This document shows positions 54,127 to 64,000 of a stretch of DNA of 64,000 nucleotides, piece by piece. The first letter of the stretch is position 1. Every line of letters starts with the position of its first letter. This stretch comes from Rhipicephalus microplus (taxonomy: Eukaryota > Arthropoda > Arachnida > Ixodida > Ixodidae), in assembly GCF_043290135.1 (NCBI RefSeq), contig NC_134710.1:460823376-460887375 (forward strand), written 5' to 3'. The notes under the pieces are model-generated. The model saw only the letters and a list, made by a program, of their open reading frames with translations, had not been told where the DNA came from and ran no database searches. A program made the translations under genes and the position numbers.

Positions 54127-56712
54127 AGTCAGCGACCTGTGGAGGCAAGGCCGCTGCCAACGCTAATGCAGAAAAACCTCCATTGCTGACTCTGAACGAC
54201 GACCGATTCAGAAACCGGTGCTTCGATAGTGACGTTGCTTCCAATTTACGTGTGTTCGTTGACGGCTACGAAGTCATCGGACTGGTAGATACCGGCGCAG
54301 ATTATTCAGTGATGAGTAGCGGACTTTCTAAAATACTAAAGAAAGTGCTGACTCCTTGGAAGGGACCACAAGTTCGCACAGCAGGAGGGCACCTCATCGA
54401 CCCGACTGGAATATGCACAGCAAGAATCGGAATACGGGGTTTCACGTACGTCGCCAGTTTTATTGTGCTGCCGGAATGCTCAAGAGACTTGATTATTGGC
54501 ATGGATTTCTTATGAGCTAATGGCGCTGTAATTAACTTGCGAGAATCTTCCGTCTCATTCTCGACTAGGCACGCGATTGGTACCTTTGAAACGGAAGAAA
54601 ACGTATATGGCCTTTGTATTGCAGATGATGGCGTCATGGTTCCGCCAAGATCGAGCATATCTGTCGCAGTAAACAACAAAGCATTCAGTGAATTCGAAGG
54701 ATTTGCTGACAACAACACTGCCTTACTACTCCAAAAAGGGATCTGCATGGCACGGGGCCTTGTTAAGTTACGTGACGGATGTGCAAATGTTCTACTCACA
54801 AACTTTGGAAATGAGGTGCAGCACGTTGCAAAAGGAACCGTCATCGCCAGTCTGAATGATTTCGTCCAGGTTACGGAGCTGCGAACTTTTGAAACCAATG
54901 ATTCTGATTTCGAAGACGTGGAGTCTGTCCTTGCAACCATTGACATCGAGCCAGGCCTACTACCAAGCGAAAAAGAGCAAATAGAGGGTCTTTTAAGGGA
55001 ATTCCCCGAATGTTTCTCGTTGTCATCTAAGGTTCGACGCACTCCTGTCGCTAAACATCGCATCATTGTCGACGAGTCAGTGAGGCCAATACACCAGCAT
55101 CCCTATCGAGTGTCACCAAAAGAAAGAGAAGCTATTGGTAATCAGGTTAAAGAAATGCTCAAAGACGATGTAGTCCAGCCTTCATCAAGTCCATGGGCGT
55201 CACCTGTTGTTCTTGTGAAGAAAAAAGACCAAACCTTACGTTTCTGCGTTGATTATCGGAAGCTGAATGCCGTCACCAAACGGGATGTTTATCCTCTGCC
55301 AAGAATTGATGACACTCTGGATAGGCTGCGAAATGCCAGGTATTTTTCCTCATTGGATCTTAAAAGTGGGTATTGGCAGATAGAAGTGGACGAAAGAGAT
55401 CGCGAAAAGACAGCGTTTGTGACACCGGACGGTTTATACTAGTTCAAGGTACTCCCTTTTGGCCTTTGTTCAGCACCCGCCACATTCCAGCGGATGATGG
55501 ACACAGTGCTTTGTGGTCTTAAATGGCAGTCATGTCTGGTTTATCTCGACGATGTTGTAGTTTTCTCTGCTACCTTTGAGCAACATTTGGAAAGGCTCCG
55601 GGCCGTGCTCACTGCGATCAAATCAGCGGACTTGACGATAAAACCGCAGAAATGTCATTTCGGCTTCCGTGAGCTCCTTTTTCTCGGCCATGTCATCAGT
55701 GCAGAAGGCGTCCGCCCAGACCCTGCAAAAACTGAGGCCGTAGCAAGATTTCCGAAGCCAACAGACAAAAAGGCTGTTAGGCGATTTTTAGGTCTCTGCG
55801 CCTATTATCGACGGTTCGTTAAAAATTTTTCACGAATTGCTGAACCACTGACACGGCTGACAAAAGAGGAAATGCCTTTCGTATGGCTTGCCGAACAAGA
55901 GGATGCCTTCAATGAACTACGAAAGTGCCTTCAAAGCCATCCTGTTTTGGCGCATTTTGACGAGGAAGCGGAAACCGATATCCACACGGATGCAAGCAAT
56001 TTAGGTCTTGGGGCCGTGCTCATCCAATGGCAAAACGTACAAGAAGGAGTCATTGCGTATGCCAGTCGCACTCTTTCGAAAGCTGAGGTGAACTACTCAG
56101 CGACCGAGAAAGAATGCCTTGCCGTGGTATGGGCTATCAGCAAGTTTCGACCATATTTATATGCTAGGCCTTTTCGAGTTATAAGCGACCATCATTCGCT
56201 ATGCTGGCTGGCTAATCTCAAGGACCCATGTGGACGGCTTGCACGATGGAGCTTGCGATTACAGGAGTATGATATCACGATTGTGTACAAGTCAGGTCGC
56301 AAGCACAGTGATGCGGACTGCTTGTCACGTGCTCCGATTCAACCTGCTGCTTCTGCTCCCACCGAGGATGGTGAAGATTTTAATTTCTTGGGAGCTGTAC
56401 ACCATCAGAGATGGCACATCAGCAGCGATCCGACCCTGAGATACTCCTCTTGATCAAGTACCTACAAGGACAGTCTGTCGATGTTCCACGACCTTTTGTC
56501 CGCGCCTTGTCAGCGTTTGTCCTACGAAACAACATCCTGTATAAAAGGAATTTTGACAACAATACAGCGACATTCCTGCTTGTCGTCCCTTCACCTCTGC
56601 GACCAGAAATTTTGGAGGCTTGCCACGACGATCCATCAGCTGGACACTTAGGAGTAAGCAGAACGTTAGCACGCATCCGCACTAAATACTACTGGCCGAA
56701 GTTGCTTAGCTC

Positions 56713-56761
56713 TGGCAGTCCCGGCAGGTTCTGACTATGTCAGAACCTGCCGGGACTGCCA
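56713..56761. repeat. Perfect hairpin: 23-bp arms, 3-base loop
   Basis: TGGCAGTCCCGGCAGGTTCT plus GAC (56713-56735) is the exact reverse complement of 56739-56761, with TAT between. The right arm encodes the normal integrase zinc motif (VRTCRDC); the left arm replaces normal coding and breaks the frame. Confidence 0.95.
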
Positions 56762-57312
56762 AAGACGTAAAACGCCACCGCTAAAACCAGCAGGTCTCCT
56801 TCAACCGATAGAACCACCAGAAGCCCCATTCACACAAGTGGGAATGGACTTACTGGGCCCATTTCCTACGTCGTCATCGGGAAAACGGTGGATAATAGTG
56901 GCGACCGACTATTTAACCAGATATGCCGAGACAGCGACTCTAGCTAAAGGATCAGCCGTTGAAGTCGCCGAATTCTTCGTCTCCAACATAGTACTGCGGC
57001 ACGGAGCTCCAAAAGCGCTGATCACGGACCGAGGGACTGCATTTACGGCTGACCTGATGAAATGTATCATGAAATTGACGCACACCAGTCATAGAAAAAC
57101 GACGGCATATCATCCTCAAGCAAATGGTCTAACGGAACGACTGAACAGAACGCTGGCTGATATGTTGTCAATGTACGTTGATATAGAACACCGTACTTGG
57201 GATAAAATATTACCCTATGCAACATTCGCCTATAACACTGCGATGCAAGAGACAACACGGATGACGCCATTCCAACTTGTTTTTGGCCGGACGGTAACGA
57301 CACCTTTAGGTG

Positions 57313-57328
57313 CAATGTTACCTATTGA
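57313..57328 (+). repeat. Target-site duplication of SINE, left
   Basis: CAATGTTACCTATTGA, identical to 57568-57583. Confidence 0.95.
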
Positions 57329-57567
57329 TTGATTGATATGTGGGGTTTAACGTCCCGAAACCACCATATGATTATGAGAGACGCCGTAGTGGAGGGCTCC
57401 GGAAATTTTTACCACCTGGGGTTCTTTAACGTGCACCCAAATCTGAGCACACGGGCCTACAACATTTCCGCCTCCATCGGAAATGCAGCCGCCGCAGCCG
57501 GGATTTGAACCCGCGACCTGCGGGTCAGCAGCCGAGTACCTTAGCCACTAGACCACCGCGGCGGGGC
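57329..57567 (-). mobile_element. Ruka-type SINE inserted in gypsy 2 integrase
   Basis: The minus-strand copy shows the same tRNA head (B box GGGTTCAAATCCCGG; A box GGTGGTCTAGTGGCTAAGG) as the SINE at 4589. It is flanked by a perfect 16-base duplication, CAATGTTACCTATTGA, at 57313-57328 and 57568-57583. Its 3' end carries TCAATCAATCAA. The integrase reading frame on either side is the same, so the SINE is a clean recent insertion. Confidence 0.96.
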
Positions 57568-57583
57568 CAATGTTACCTATTGA
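57568..57583 (+). repeat. Target-site duplication of SINE, right
   Basis: CAATGTTACCTATTGA, identical to 57313-57328. Confidence 0.95.
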
Positions 57584-58064
57584 CGAGACGCCCGAGAATT
57601 ACTATGACGTTCACGACTACATACAAAGAGCAGAAGAAGCTAGACAGCTGGCACGATATCGCATTCTCCAACAGCAGAAAACCGACACGCATCGATACAA
57701 TCTGCGAAGAAGAGACGTCCAGTACGCACCAGGAGACAGAGTATGGGTGTGGATTCCTGTACGAATACGTGGCCTGTCAGAAAAACTGCTTCGCCGCTAT
57801 TTCGGTCCGTACAGAGTGCTCCGCCGCGTCGGCTCGCTCAACTACGAAGTTACGCCAGAGGGACAGGATATTTCATCCCGACGACGGCATCGCACGGAAA
57901 CTGTGCATGTCGTCAGGATGAAACCATATCACGAAAGGCAATGAAACGCTGAAGATACAACGTTCTTTGACGTTAACGACATCCCCGAGGAGGGTTTGTG
58001 AATGACTGCCATGCAACCAGTTTGACACAAGCATCGGGACGATGCACTCTGGAAAGGGGGGCAA

Positions 58065-58302
58065 TGACACAATGTGGCTTCAAATTACGCGCGCTAGCAA
58101 ATACTTGTGCCTTCTAGATGATTTGCGATGCACGAGCCTGCGGGACCCAGCTGCGCGCGAACCGGGTTGAAAGAAAAGAAGAACTTAGAAGAAGAGGCAG
58201 AAGGCAATCCTCGAGACAATCTAGCTGTGCTATAATTCTCGGGCACAAGTTCGCCCAGCCTACGTTAGCTTATTAAAAGAGTTTATTGAGAAGTGCGTTA
58301 CA
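58065..58302 (+). repeat. 3' LTR of gypsy 2
   Basis: Four substitutions relative to 52479-52716 and no length difference. Preceded by the purine tract GGAAAGGGGGGCAA. Confidence 0.95.
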
Positions 58303-58613
58303 ATAATGTGTGTGTTACTGCGTGTTAATTCGGTGAGATTGTAGAAGCCAGGCTAGCTGTAAGGAGTGTAGAGCCTCAGACGACTCGCAGGGGTGTGGGC
58401 TCAGAGGATTGCCTGACACACTCGATATCGTGATTTGGCATTGTTCCAATTCAAGACAGCATGATAGACTAGTCTATGCAGGCAGCTTAGAAGACTGCAT
58501 TGAGCTCATGTTGTTTGAGATGTGGTACACGTCTAGATGGCTTGTACGCGACGAGGTGCCACCTCGCGTCTATAAAACCAAGCTTAAATGCAAATTTTTA
58601 TGGCGTTAAAGTC
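58303..58613. other. Short non-coding interval between gypsy 2 and gypsy 3
   Basis: No gene or repeat recognised. Confidence 0.5.
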
Positions 58614-58854
58614 TGTTATGTCCGGTGTTGTCGTCAGCCCATAGACGTACGCGTTGGTCGCGGTAGTCCAAAAAGCTCAGACAGCCTCGAACGGTTAAAA
58701 ACAAGTTTATTCCTATCCGGATGGAGGCGGCGGCCGAACTGCCGGGGGAAACGATGGTGGCTCGTTTCCGCCGAGCGGGGGAAGGGGAGGAGTCAACATC
58801 TGGAAGCAGTTTCAGCAACCGGTCCTTCGCGGGTTCGGAGGCTCGCTCGTGACA
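58614..58854 (-). repeat. 3' LTR of gypsy 3
   Basis: On the minus strand it starts TGTCACGAGCGAGC, contains AATAAA (near 58710) and ends CCGGACATAACA, giving TG..CA ends. A purine-rich tract (AAGGAGGGAGGAGATG) lies just upstream on the minus strand. The partner LTR is not in the window, so the limits are inferred. Confidence 0.7.
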
Positions 58855-59175
58855 CAGGGGTGCTTGGAAAACATCTCCTCCCTCCTTAGCTTGTCGCTTG
58901 AAAGCGATCTGGGGGCCGCCATGGGCGCGTGGACGCTCCGGACGCACTAGAAAGAGAAGCCTTCGCTCGCTGGGTGTCGTTTCTCTTGTGTTCAGGGCCG
59001 GCGGGCGACGGCGCCGATTCATCTGGTGCGAGATGCCAGGCTAAGTGGAACGAAGCTTCCGTCGAGGTGGCTGCTTCAATGGGAGGTTCCCTTGGCAAAT
59101 TACCTGAACGGCGTAGCTGATTAAGGTGGCGGCGTGTGGCCTTTCCACCAATGTCGACGAGCCATGACCGCAAAC

Positions 59176-61493
59176 CTATGCGTTTGAGTGCCGTTGCTTC
59201 AACCCAGCCGGGCTTTCTGTGGAACTGGCGGGCGTATATGCGCTGTCCACTTTCAATTCTCTTGCTATGCGTAGCTTTTCTTCCTCCAACGGTGGTTTCG
59301 CTGAGGGCTCCGGGACAATTGCTGTCAGCTGGGTTCTCATTTCTCGTCCGAACATCAATTTCGCTGGCGTTTGATCAGTAGTGCTCTGAACAGTTTGTGT
59401 TTGATCAGTAGTGCTTTGAACAGTGTTGTGGTGTCTGAAGAGAAAGCGCGCGATGCGGCGTTGCATTGTCCCAGTCTGGTCTTTAGTAAGGGCGCACTTT
59501 AGCTGAGCCATGTAGCGCTCAGCTTGTCCGTTCGTAGCCGGGTGGCAAGGAGCTGATGTAAGAGACGAGACGCCGTTGTCGCTGTAAAACTTGAGAATCT
59601 CCGTGGACACAAACGGAGTGCCGTTGTCCGAGACCACCTTGCGCGGTAGGCCAAACGTTGCATACAACGACCGCAGAGTGTCGATAACTGCTGCCGATGT
59701 CGTTGTAGCCATTTTTTTACCTCCAGCCACTTGGTGTATGCGTCTACAACCACCAGAAACGAACACCCTTCGATAGGTCCAGCAAAATCACTGTGCAGGG
59801 TGTGCCAATTGGCGTGTCTGGTCTTTCCCATTCAGGAATAGGGGCTCTTGGCGGGCTACTGTGGTTGCATTGGCAAGGCTGGCAATCGTGAACTGTTAAT
59901 TCTATATCATGGTCGATACCCGGCCACCACATATAACTTCTGGCGCACTTTTTCATGGCAACAATGCCTAGATGACCTGCGTGGACAAGCGACATGGCCT
60001 GTTCGGGAAGTGCCGCTGGAATTACAACTCTTGATCCAAGGTGACGCAACCGCGATGAGTGCTCAACTTTGCAGCTTGCTTGCGGTAAGCGTTGAAGTGT
60101 TCACCCTTTAGCTTCTGCACGTTGCCTTCTTGTATAGCTGCGTAAACTTCCTTTAAGACAGTGCACTCCTGCGTTGATGCTGCTACCATGTCAGCTGTTA
60201 GCGGAGGGTTCGGCAGCGCCTCGAACATGAGTATATCACCCGGCCGGGGTGGTTCATCTATCGTGTTGTCTAGCGGCAGGCGGCTTAGTGCGTCGGCTTT
60301 CTGGTGTTTCTTCCCCGTGCGATGTACGGGTTCGTAATCGTACGCTGACATTTTGATGCACCATCGTGTCATTCGCGGCAACAATGTCTGTAGCATTGGC
60401 TTCTGGGGACCCATAATACCCAATAAGGGCCGATGATCTGTTATAAAAGTCACTTTCCTGCCGGTAATGTACTGTGGAAAGTGATCTGCTGTGCAGACGA
60501 TGGCAAGTCCCTCTTTATCTAGGTAGGAATCATTCCTCTCTGCCTGCGATAGGGTGTGCGAAACAAAAGCGATCGGGGCTTCCCATCCCTGGTCGTTAAC
60601 TTGGGAGAGGACTGCTCCCACTCTGTATGGTGATGCGTCACAGGCTAGCAGTAGGGGTCTCCTTTCGTCGTAGTGTCGCAGAACAGTAGACTTGCGAAGT
60701 AGTTGCTTAAGGGCAACAAATGACTCTTGGTGGCGTGGCGACCAAGTCCATGGGACTTCTTTCTGCAGGAGCTAATATAGATCGTTGGCCACTGTAGCTC
60801 GATGTTCTAAAAACCGGTCGTAGAACGTCAATAGCCCCAAAAACGACTGCAGTTCTTGCTTGTTAGTAGGCGCCCGTGCTTTGGTGATTGCACGCACTTT
60901 GTCTTCAGTGGGATGGATACCCTGCACCTCCATTTGATGTCCAAGAAACTTCACTTCAGGCACCGCAAAAACACATTTTTCTTTACTGATGCGCAAATTA
61001 GCATTTGCTAGCCTTTCCAAAATGAGCTCCCAGCGTTCTGTGTGCTCTTCATTAGAAGCGCCACCAACAATAACATCGTCCAAGTAGACGCAAACACCTG
61101 GGATCCCGCTAAGTGTAGACTCCATAAATTTCTGGAAGATTGCTGGCGCTGCAGATATTCCGAATGATAGCCTTTTAACTTTGTAAAGACCCTTAATAGT
61201 GTTTATTGTGAGCAGTTCAGACGTTGATTCGCTCACCTTCAGCTGCTGGTAGGCTTGTGTCAAGTCCAAGGTGCTGAAGATTTTCCACCACGAAGCGTGC
61301 TAAAAACCTCTTCCGGTGTCGGCAGTGGGTAGGAAGATGCTTTTGTCGCCAGGTTGACAGTGCTCCGGTAGTCTCCGCAGAGGCGTAGGGTACCGTTCTT
61401 CTTTCAGACGACAACGAGTGGTGTCGCCCATTCCGAATGTTGCGTCGGTTCGATGATCCCTTGTTCCTGCAGTCGGTCAAGCTCATTCTCGAC
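59176..61493 (-). pseudogene. pol: gypsy 3 Pol: RT, RNase H, integrase, several stops
   Basis: RT entry (ENELDRLQEQGIIEPTQHSE) and LCGDYR lie between stops. LTQAYQQLKVSE and VYLDDVIVGG (YLDD, near 61085) follow. A TAG near 60772 interrupts the frame before RNase H (FITDHRPLLGIMG, YEPVHRTGKKHQKADALSRL). Integrase has HAGHLGIVAMKKCA with CQPCQ, HSDFAGPI, VVSDNGTPFVS and NGQAERYMAQLK, so D, D and E are present although in two frames. A 30-bp tandem duplication lies at 59371-59430. The C-terminal domain continues to about 59110. Confidence 0.85.
59371..59430 (-). repeat. 30-bp in-frame tandem duplication in gypsy 3 integrase
   Basis: TTGATCAGTAGTGCT starts at 59371 and 59401. The duplication encodes TVQSTTDQT twice, ten codons each, and keeps the frame. 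Confidence 0.92.
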
Positions 61494-62912
61494 TTACGTT
61501 TGTAGGGCGAAAGGTACCGACCTAGCTTTCAAAAATTTTGGCGTCGCATCCTCCCGCAGCTCCAGTGTGACTGGAGGTCCGTTGTTCCCTGGTATTTCTT
61601 CGGAGAAAACCACTTTGTACTTATATGGAAGCTGCTCCACTGACGGATAACTGAGTCTGTGGTGAACTCCGCCAATGACCACTCCAAGGGGGGTGAACCA
61701 ATTTCGTCCTAAAAGGCTTGATCCAGAACCGTGGACGACTAGCAAGGGGAGCTGATGGGTCTGCCTGTTGTAGTACACGTCTACGTTGGCACAGCCCAGC
61801 AGTGAAAGGGAATGTCCGCACCACGTTCTCAGCTGCGTGTCGTCTTGCTGGAGAGCTGGTGCGTTCTCACGCCAAGTAGCGCGAAAAGTGTCCTCGCTGA
61901 TGAGCGTACATGCTGCTCTGGAATCCACCTCAAACCTTATAGGGCGCTGGTGTACCATTATTTCAGTTGTAATCTTCGGTCTCGTTCGGAGGTTCACAAC
62001 GGCGTTTAAGTCGTATAGTGCCGATGACGTTAGTGCTGTTCGGCTTGTATCTTGCGTCTGGCCCTCCTGTGCGTCGACATTGTTGTTATGTTGCACTGAA
62101 GTCTTCGGTCCGAGCTGTTTGCGCTTCGAGATGCATGCCCTTTTAATGTGTCCCAGTTTTTGGCAAAAATTGCAGGTCGCTGTCTTGTATCGACATACCT
62201 GGGGATTGTGAATGTCGTCGCATCGCCAACAGCGCTGTGTCTTTCTGCTTGATTTCGCCTTAGACGTGGAATGACCTGACTGCTGACTGGTGTGATGCAC
62301 CGGCTCGACGTTCCGTCGAATATCCCTCTGCTGGTGGCCGGCGCTCTCCGCTCGTTGGGCGATGTCGTAGGCTTTGAAGAAGGTGAGACCCGTCTCCGCG
62401 AACAGGCGTTCTTCTAGGCCTGCGTCACGCAGTCCGCACACAAAACGGTCACGCAACATAACGTCCAAGGGGAGCATAGTGGTGTTAGCAGGTGTGGCAG
62501 TCGATCCTCCCTCCTGCGCAGTAGCTGCAGCTGTCGCGGTCAACGTACCGAAATTGCAGTCAGCAGCAAGCTTTTTTGAGAGCCGCTACGTATTCGGCCA
62601 CTTTTTCGCCTTCCAGTTGGTCTCGCTGTTGGAAGCGGGCTCGACAATAGACCTCCGATAGCCTTGGGTCATAGTGCTCTTGTAGCGCTGCTACAATGTC
62701 GTCGTAGTCAACGGCTGCTGGAGTGCGTGGCTGAATCAGGGCACAGACTGTGTCGTATGTCTGCTCCCCACACAGCGTTAGCAGGTTGCCCTCTTCAATG
62801 CTGCATAGGTGATGTTGTTAGCCTCGAAGTAAAATCGCAGACGTCCAAACCACGATGACCATGATGAGCCGTTGAATTCGGGTAGCCGATTTGGGAGCCC
62901 GTGGGTAGCCAT
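61494..62912 (-). pseudogene. gag: gypsy 3 Gag and protease region
   Basis: Gag begins at the ATG at 62912 (MATHGLPNRLPEFNG) and after an early frameshift continues from 62543. It shows LRDRFVCGLRDAGLEERLF and two zinc clusters (CWRCDDIHNPQVC and CNFCQKLGHIKRAC). The protease motif is FEVDSRAACTLIS, with Arg where DSGA would be expected, so the protease is likely dead. LLVVHGSGSSLLGRNWF follows. The frame ends at 61494 with TAA (after FALQT), just where the RT should begin. The layout is like K02A2.6-type gypsy proteins of invertebrates. Confidence 0.82.
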
Positions 62913-62932
62913 AGCTTGTAGCTTGTCAATAT

Positions 62933-63028
62933 TGTTACGGGGAGAAGGTGTCTGAAAAATGCCTTTACTTTCGGTAAACAGGCAGGCATACAATATGGAG
63001 CCTGGTCTGCACGAGCTCGCGCTAAACA
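62933..63028 (-). repeat. Putative 3' LTR of gypsy 4
   Basis: On the minus strand it runs TGTTTAGCGCGAGC to CTTCTCCCCGTAACA, with TG..CA ends. At 96 bases it is short for a gypsy LTR. The partner is not in the window. Confidence 0.55.
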
Positions 63029-64000
63029 TCGTCCTCTTTTCTAGAATGTTCATTTGTGGCGCCCCGTAGCATCACCCCCGGCGGCGAAGGCACCGTCTCG
63101 GTGCTTGGTTGGTCTGAGTAAAATCGTTTCAGCCGAGTGACGTGAACAATGTCAGAACACGATCGCGCGCTGGTGGCGTCAAGAGGTTCAATTTCATATG
63201 TCACGTCGGTGACTCGGCGCACCACACGGTACGGACCCGAGTACGGTGAAGTCAGCTTTTCGCACAGGCCAACTCGCCGCGACGGCGTCCAGAGAAGGGC
63301 TGTGTCACCTTGACTGAAGTGGACATCACGATGGCACGCGTTGTAGACCTGTCGTTGTCGTTCCTGCGAATCGCTCAGACGCCGGCGAGCAATCTCACGT
63401 GCCTCTAGAGCTCTAGAAATCACATCGCGGGCATATTCAGACGTGTGGCCAACGGCAGGAAGGAGCGTGTCGAAAGGCAACGTAGGTTCTCGTCCGTACA
63501 GGAGGAAAAATGGCGAGAAACCTGCAGTGTCATGCCGAGACGTATTATAGGCAAAAGTTACAAATGGAAGGGCGAAGTCCCAGTCACGATGGTCGGAAGA
63601 AACGTACATGGCGAGCATGTCCATGATGGTTCTATTTAGCCGCTCCGTGAGCCCGTTGGTTTGAGGATGATACGCTGTTGTGAACTTGTGCTTTGTAGCG
63701 CAGGAGTGCAATATGTCTTGGATAACTTGTGATAAAAAGTAGCGACCCCGATCGGTAAGCAGTTGCCGAGGAGCGCCGTGGTGTAATATGACGTCTTCTA
63801 GAAGAAAGTCAGCGACGTCGGTCGCACAACTGGTAGGAAGGGCCCGTGTGATTGCATACCGAGTGGTGTAATCCGTGGCGACTGCTATCCACTTGTTTCT
63901 GCTCGCCGATAAAGGAAACGGTCCTAGGAAGTCAACACCTACCCTATAAAATGGTTCGGATGGGATCTGAATGGGTTGAAGGCGTCCCGCTTTAAGGGTT
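63022..64000 (-). CDS. pol: gypsy 4 integrase (partial, open to the right edge)
   Basis: The frame stays open from the window edge to 63022. Motifs from right to left are a FLGPFP-type first Asp region (about 63930), LLTDRGRYFLSQV with the second Asp (about 63760), AYHPQTNGLTERLNRTIMDM with the Glu (about 63680-63620), FSPFFLLYGREPTLPFD, and the C-terminal GPY motif SPYSGPYRVVRRVTDVTYEI (about 63245-63190). All three catalytic acids appear intact, and I see no stop, so this may be the least damaged gypsy copy in the window. Confidence 0.85.
   Translation of the reverse strand, partial: TLKAGRLQPIQIPSEPFYRVGVDFLGPFPLSASRNKWIAVATDYTTRYAITRALPTSCATDVADFLLEDVILHHGAPRQLLTDRGRYFLSQVIQDILHSCATKHKFTTAYHPQTNGLTERLNRTIMDMLAMYVSSDHRDWDFALPFVTFAYNTSRHDTAGFSPFFLLYGREPTLPFDTLLPAVGHTSEYARDVISRALEAREIARRRLSDSQERQRQVYNACHRDVHFSQGDTALLWTPSRRVGLCEKLTSPYSGPYRVVRRVTDVTYEIEPLDATSARSCSDIVHVTRLKRFYSDQPSTETVPSPPGVMLRGATNEHSRKEDDV

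Larger units (their letters stand above)
54165..57944 (+). pseudogene. pol: gypsy 2 Pol, with two stops, a frameshift/hairpin and a SINE
   Basis: The protease has GLVDTGADYSVM (near 54280). A TGA at 54513-54515 sits in GMDFL-stop-ANGAV, where Trp is usual. RT continues with LRFCVDYRKLNAV, and a TAG at 55440-55442 replaces a Glu-type codon before FKVLPFGL. The YLDDVVVF box lies near 55545. RNase H has [16 protein letters not shown] frameshift lies near 56440. Integrase has AGHLGVSRTLARI, CRDCQ, VGMDLLGPFP, LITDRGTAFTA and NGLTERLNRTLAD, then the GPYRVLRRVG motif after the SINE. Catalytic residues are intact, but the reading frame is not. Confidence 0.9.
52479..58302 (+). mobile_element. Ty3/gypsy LTR retrotransposon 2
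   Basis: LTRs of 238 bases (52479-52716 and 58065-58302) differ at four positions (about 98 percent identity), start TG and end CA, and are flanked by ATAA at 52475-52478 and 58303-58306. The primer binding site (52721-52736) and a purine-rich tract (about 58052-58061) lie just inside. gag and pol are on the plus strand with several stops. A SINE is inserted at 57329-57567. The high LTR identity means a young insertion, and the SINE is younger still. Confidence 0.95.
58614..62932 (-). mobile_element. Ty3/gypsy LTR retrotransposon 3 (5' LTR not seen)
   Basis: The minus strand holds gag, protease, RT, RNase H and integrase in order, followed by a 241-bp 3' LTR (58614-58854). At the other end the sequence stops about 20 bases before the gag ATG and joins an LTR belonging to gypsy 4. 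The 5' LTR is therefore missing or lies right of the window behind gypsy 4. Several stop codons interrupt pol. Confidence 0.88.
62933..64000 (-). mobile_element. Ty3/gypsy LTR retrotransposon 4, 3' end only
   Basis: An integrase reading frame on the minus strand enters from the right edge and ends at 63022, directly at a putative 96-bp LTR (62933-63028). It abuts gypsy 3, and AATAT just left of the LTR could be a target-site duplication whose partner lies outside the window. Confidence 0.82.

Overview
The window looks like nuclear DNA of an ixodid (hard) tick and consists almost entirely of transposable elements. Two copies of a tRNA-headed SINE of the tick Ruka type are present: one on the plus strand at 4589-4826 and one on the minus strand at 57329-57567. 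Each has a perfect target-site duplication. Around them are several arthropod-style LINEs, a Helentron, a P-element/THAP transposase relic, a TTAA-flanked DNA transposon and four Ty3/gypsy elements. I found no rRNA, functional tRNA, CRISPR array, bacterial operon or convincing intact host gene. The tick assignment rests on recalled repeat families, so it is inference.

Layout. 1-1236 is the 3' end of a plus-strand LINE (RNase H plus zinc-binding tail), apparently inserted into a minus-strand LINE that occupies 1237-3740. 4128-4240 holds tRNA-like scraps and 4589-4826 a full SINE. 5762 to about 14726 is a minus-strand Helentron: an N-terminal region, HUH-type Rep, SF1 helicase and C-terminal endonuclease/exonuclease/phosphatase domain. 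Its 60-bp minisatellite is split by a 5'-truncated LINE (11755-14615). 14732-14816 is a SINE fragment, and 15220-15520 is an isolated exon-like ORF. 20040-23715 is a degenerate, intron-containing P-element transposase gene with a THAP domain. 25175-26013 holds a diverged repeat pair and 26731-27725 a folded-back LINE fragment.

About 29700-51750 is the most unusual region. It is a tandem array of a roughly 3.85-kb unit in four copies. The array has been invaded by a 266-bp TA-flanked MITE, a LINE 3' end, a 3.4-kb TTAA-flanked DNA transposon, a 4.2-kb gypsy element and a 422-bp insertion with a 6-bp duplication. Because the copies are alike, they act as natural empty sites that show exactly what was inserted where. 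The unit itself carries a dead reverse transcriptase on the minus strand and a 22-bp perfect palindrome kept in three copies.

52479-58302 is a plus-strand gypsy element with 238-bp LTRs differing at 4 positions, a SINE in its integrase gene and a 23-bp-arm hairpin mutation. 58614-62932 is a minus-strand gypsy element that abuts a fourth one (62933-64000) running off the right edge.

The genes do not form a pathway. They are mostly independent selfish elements in layers, nearly all inactivated by stops or frameshifts. Order of arrival can be read from nesting: the array unit and old LINEs first, then DNA elements and gypsy copies, with SINEs among the youngest.
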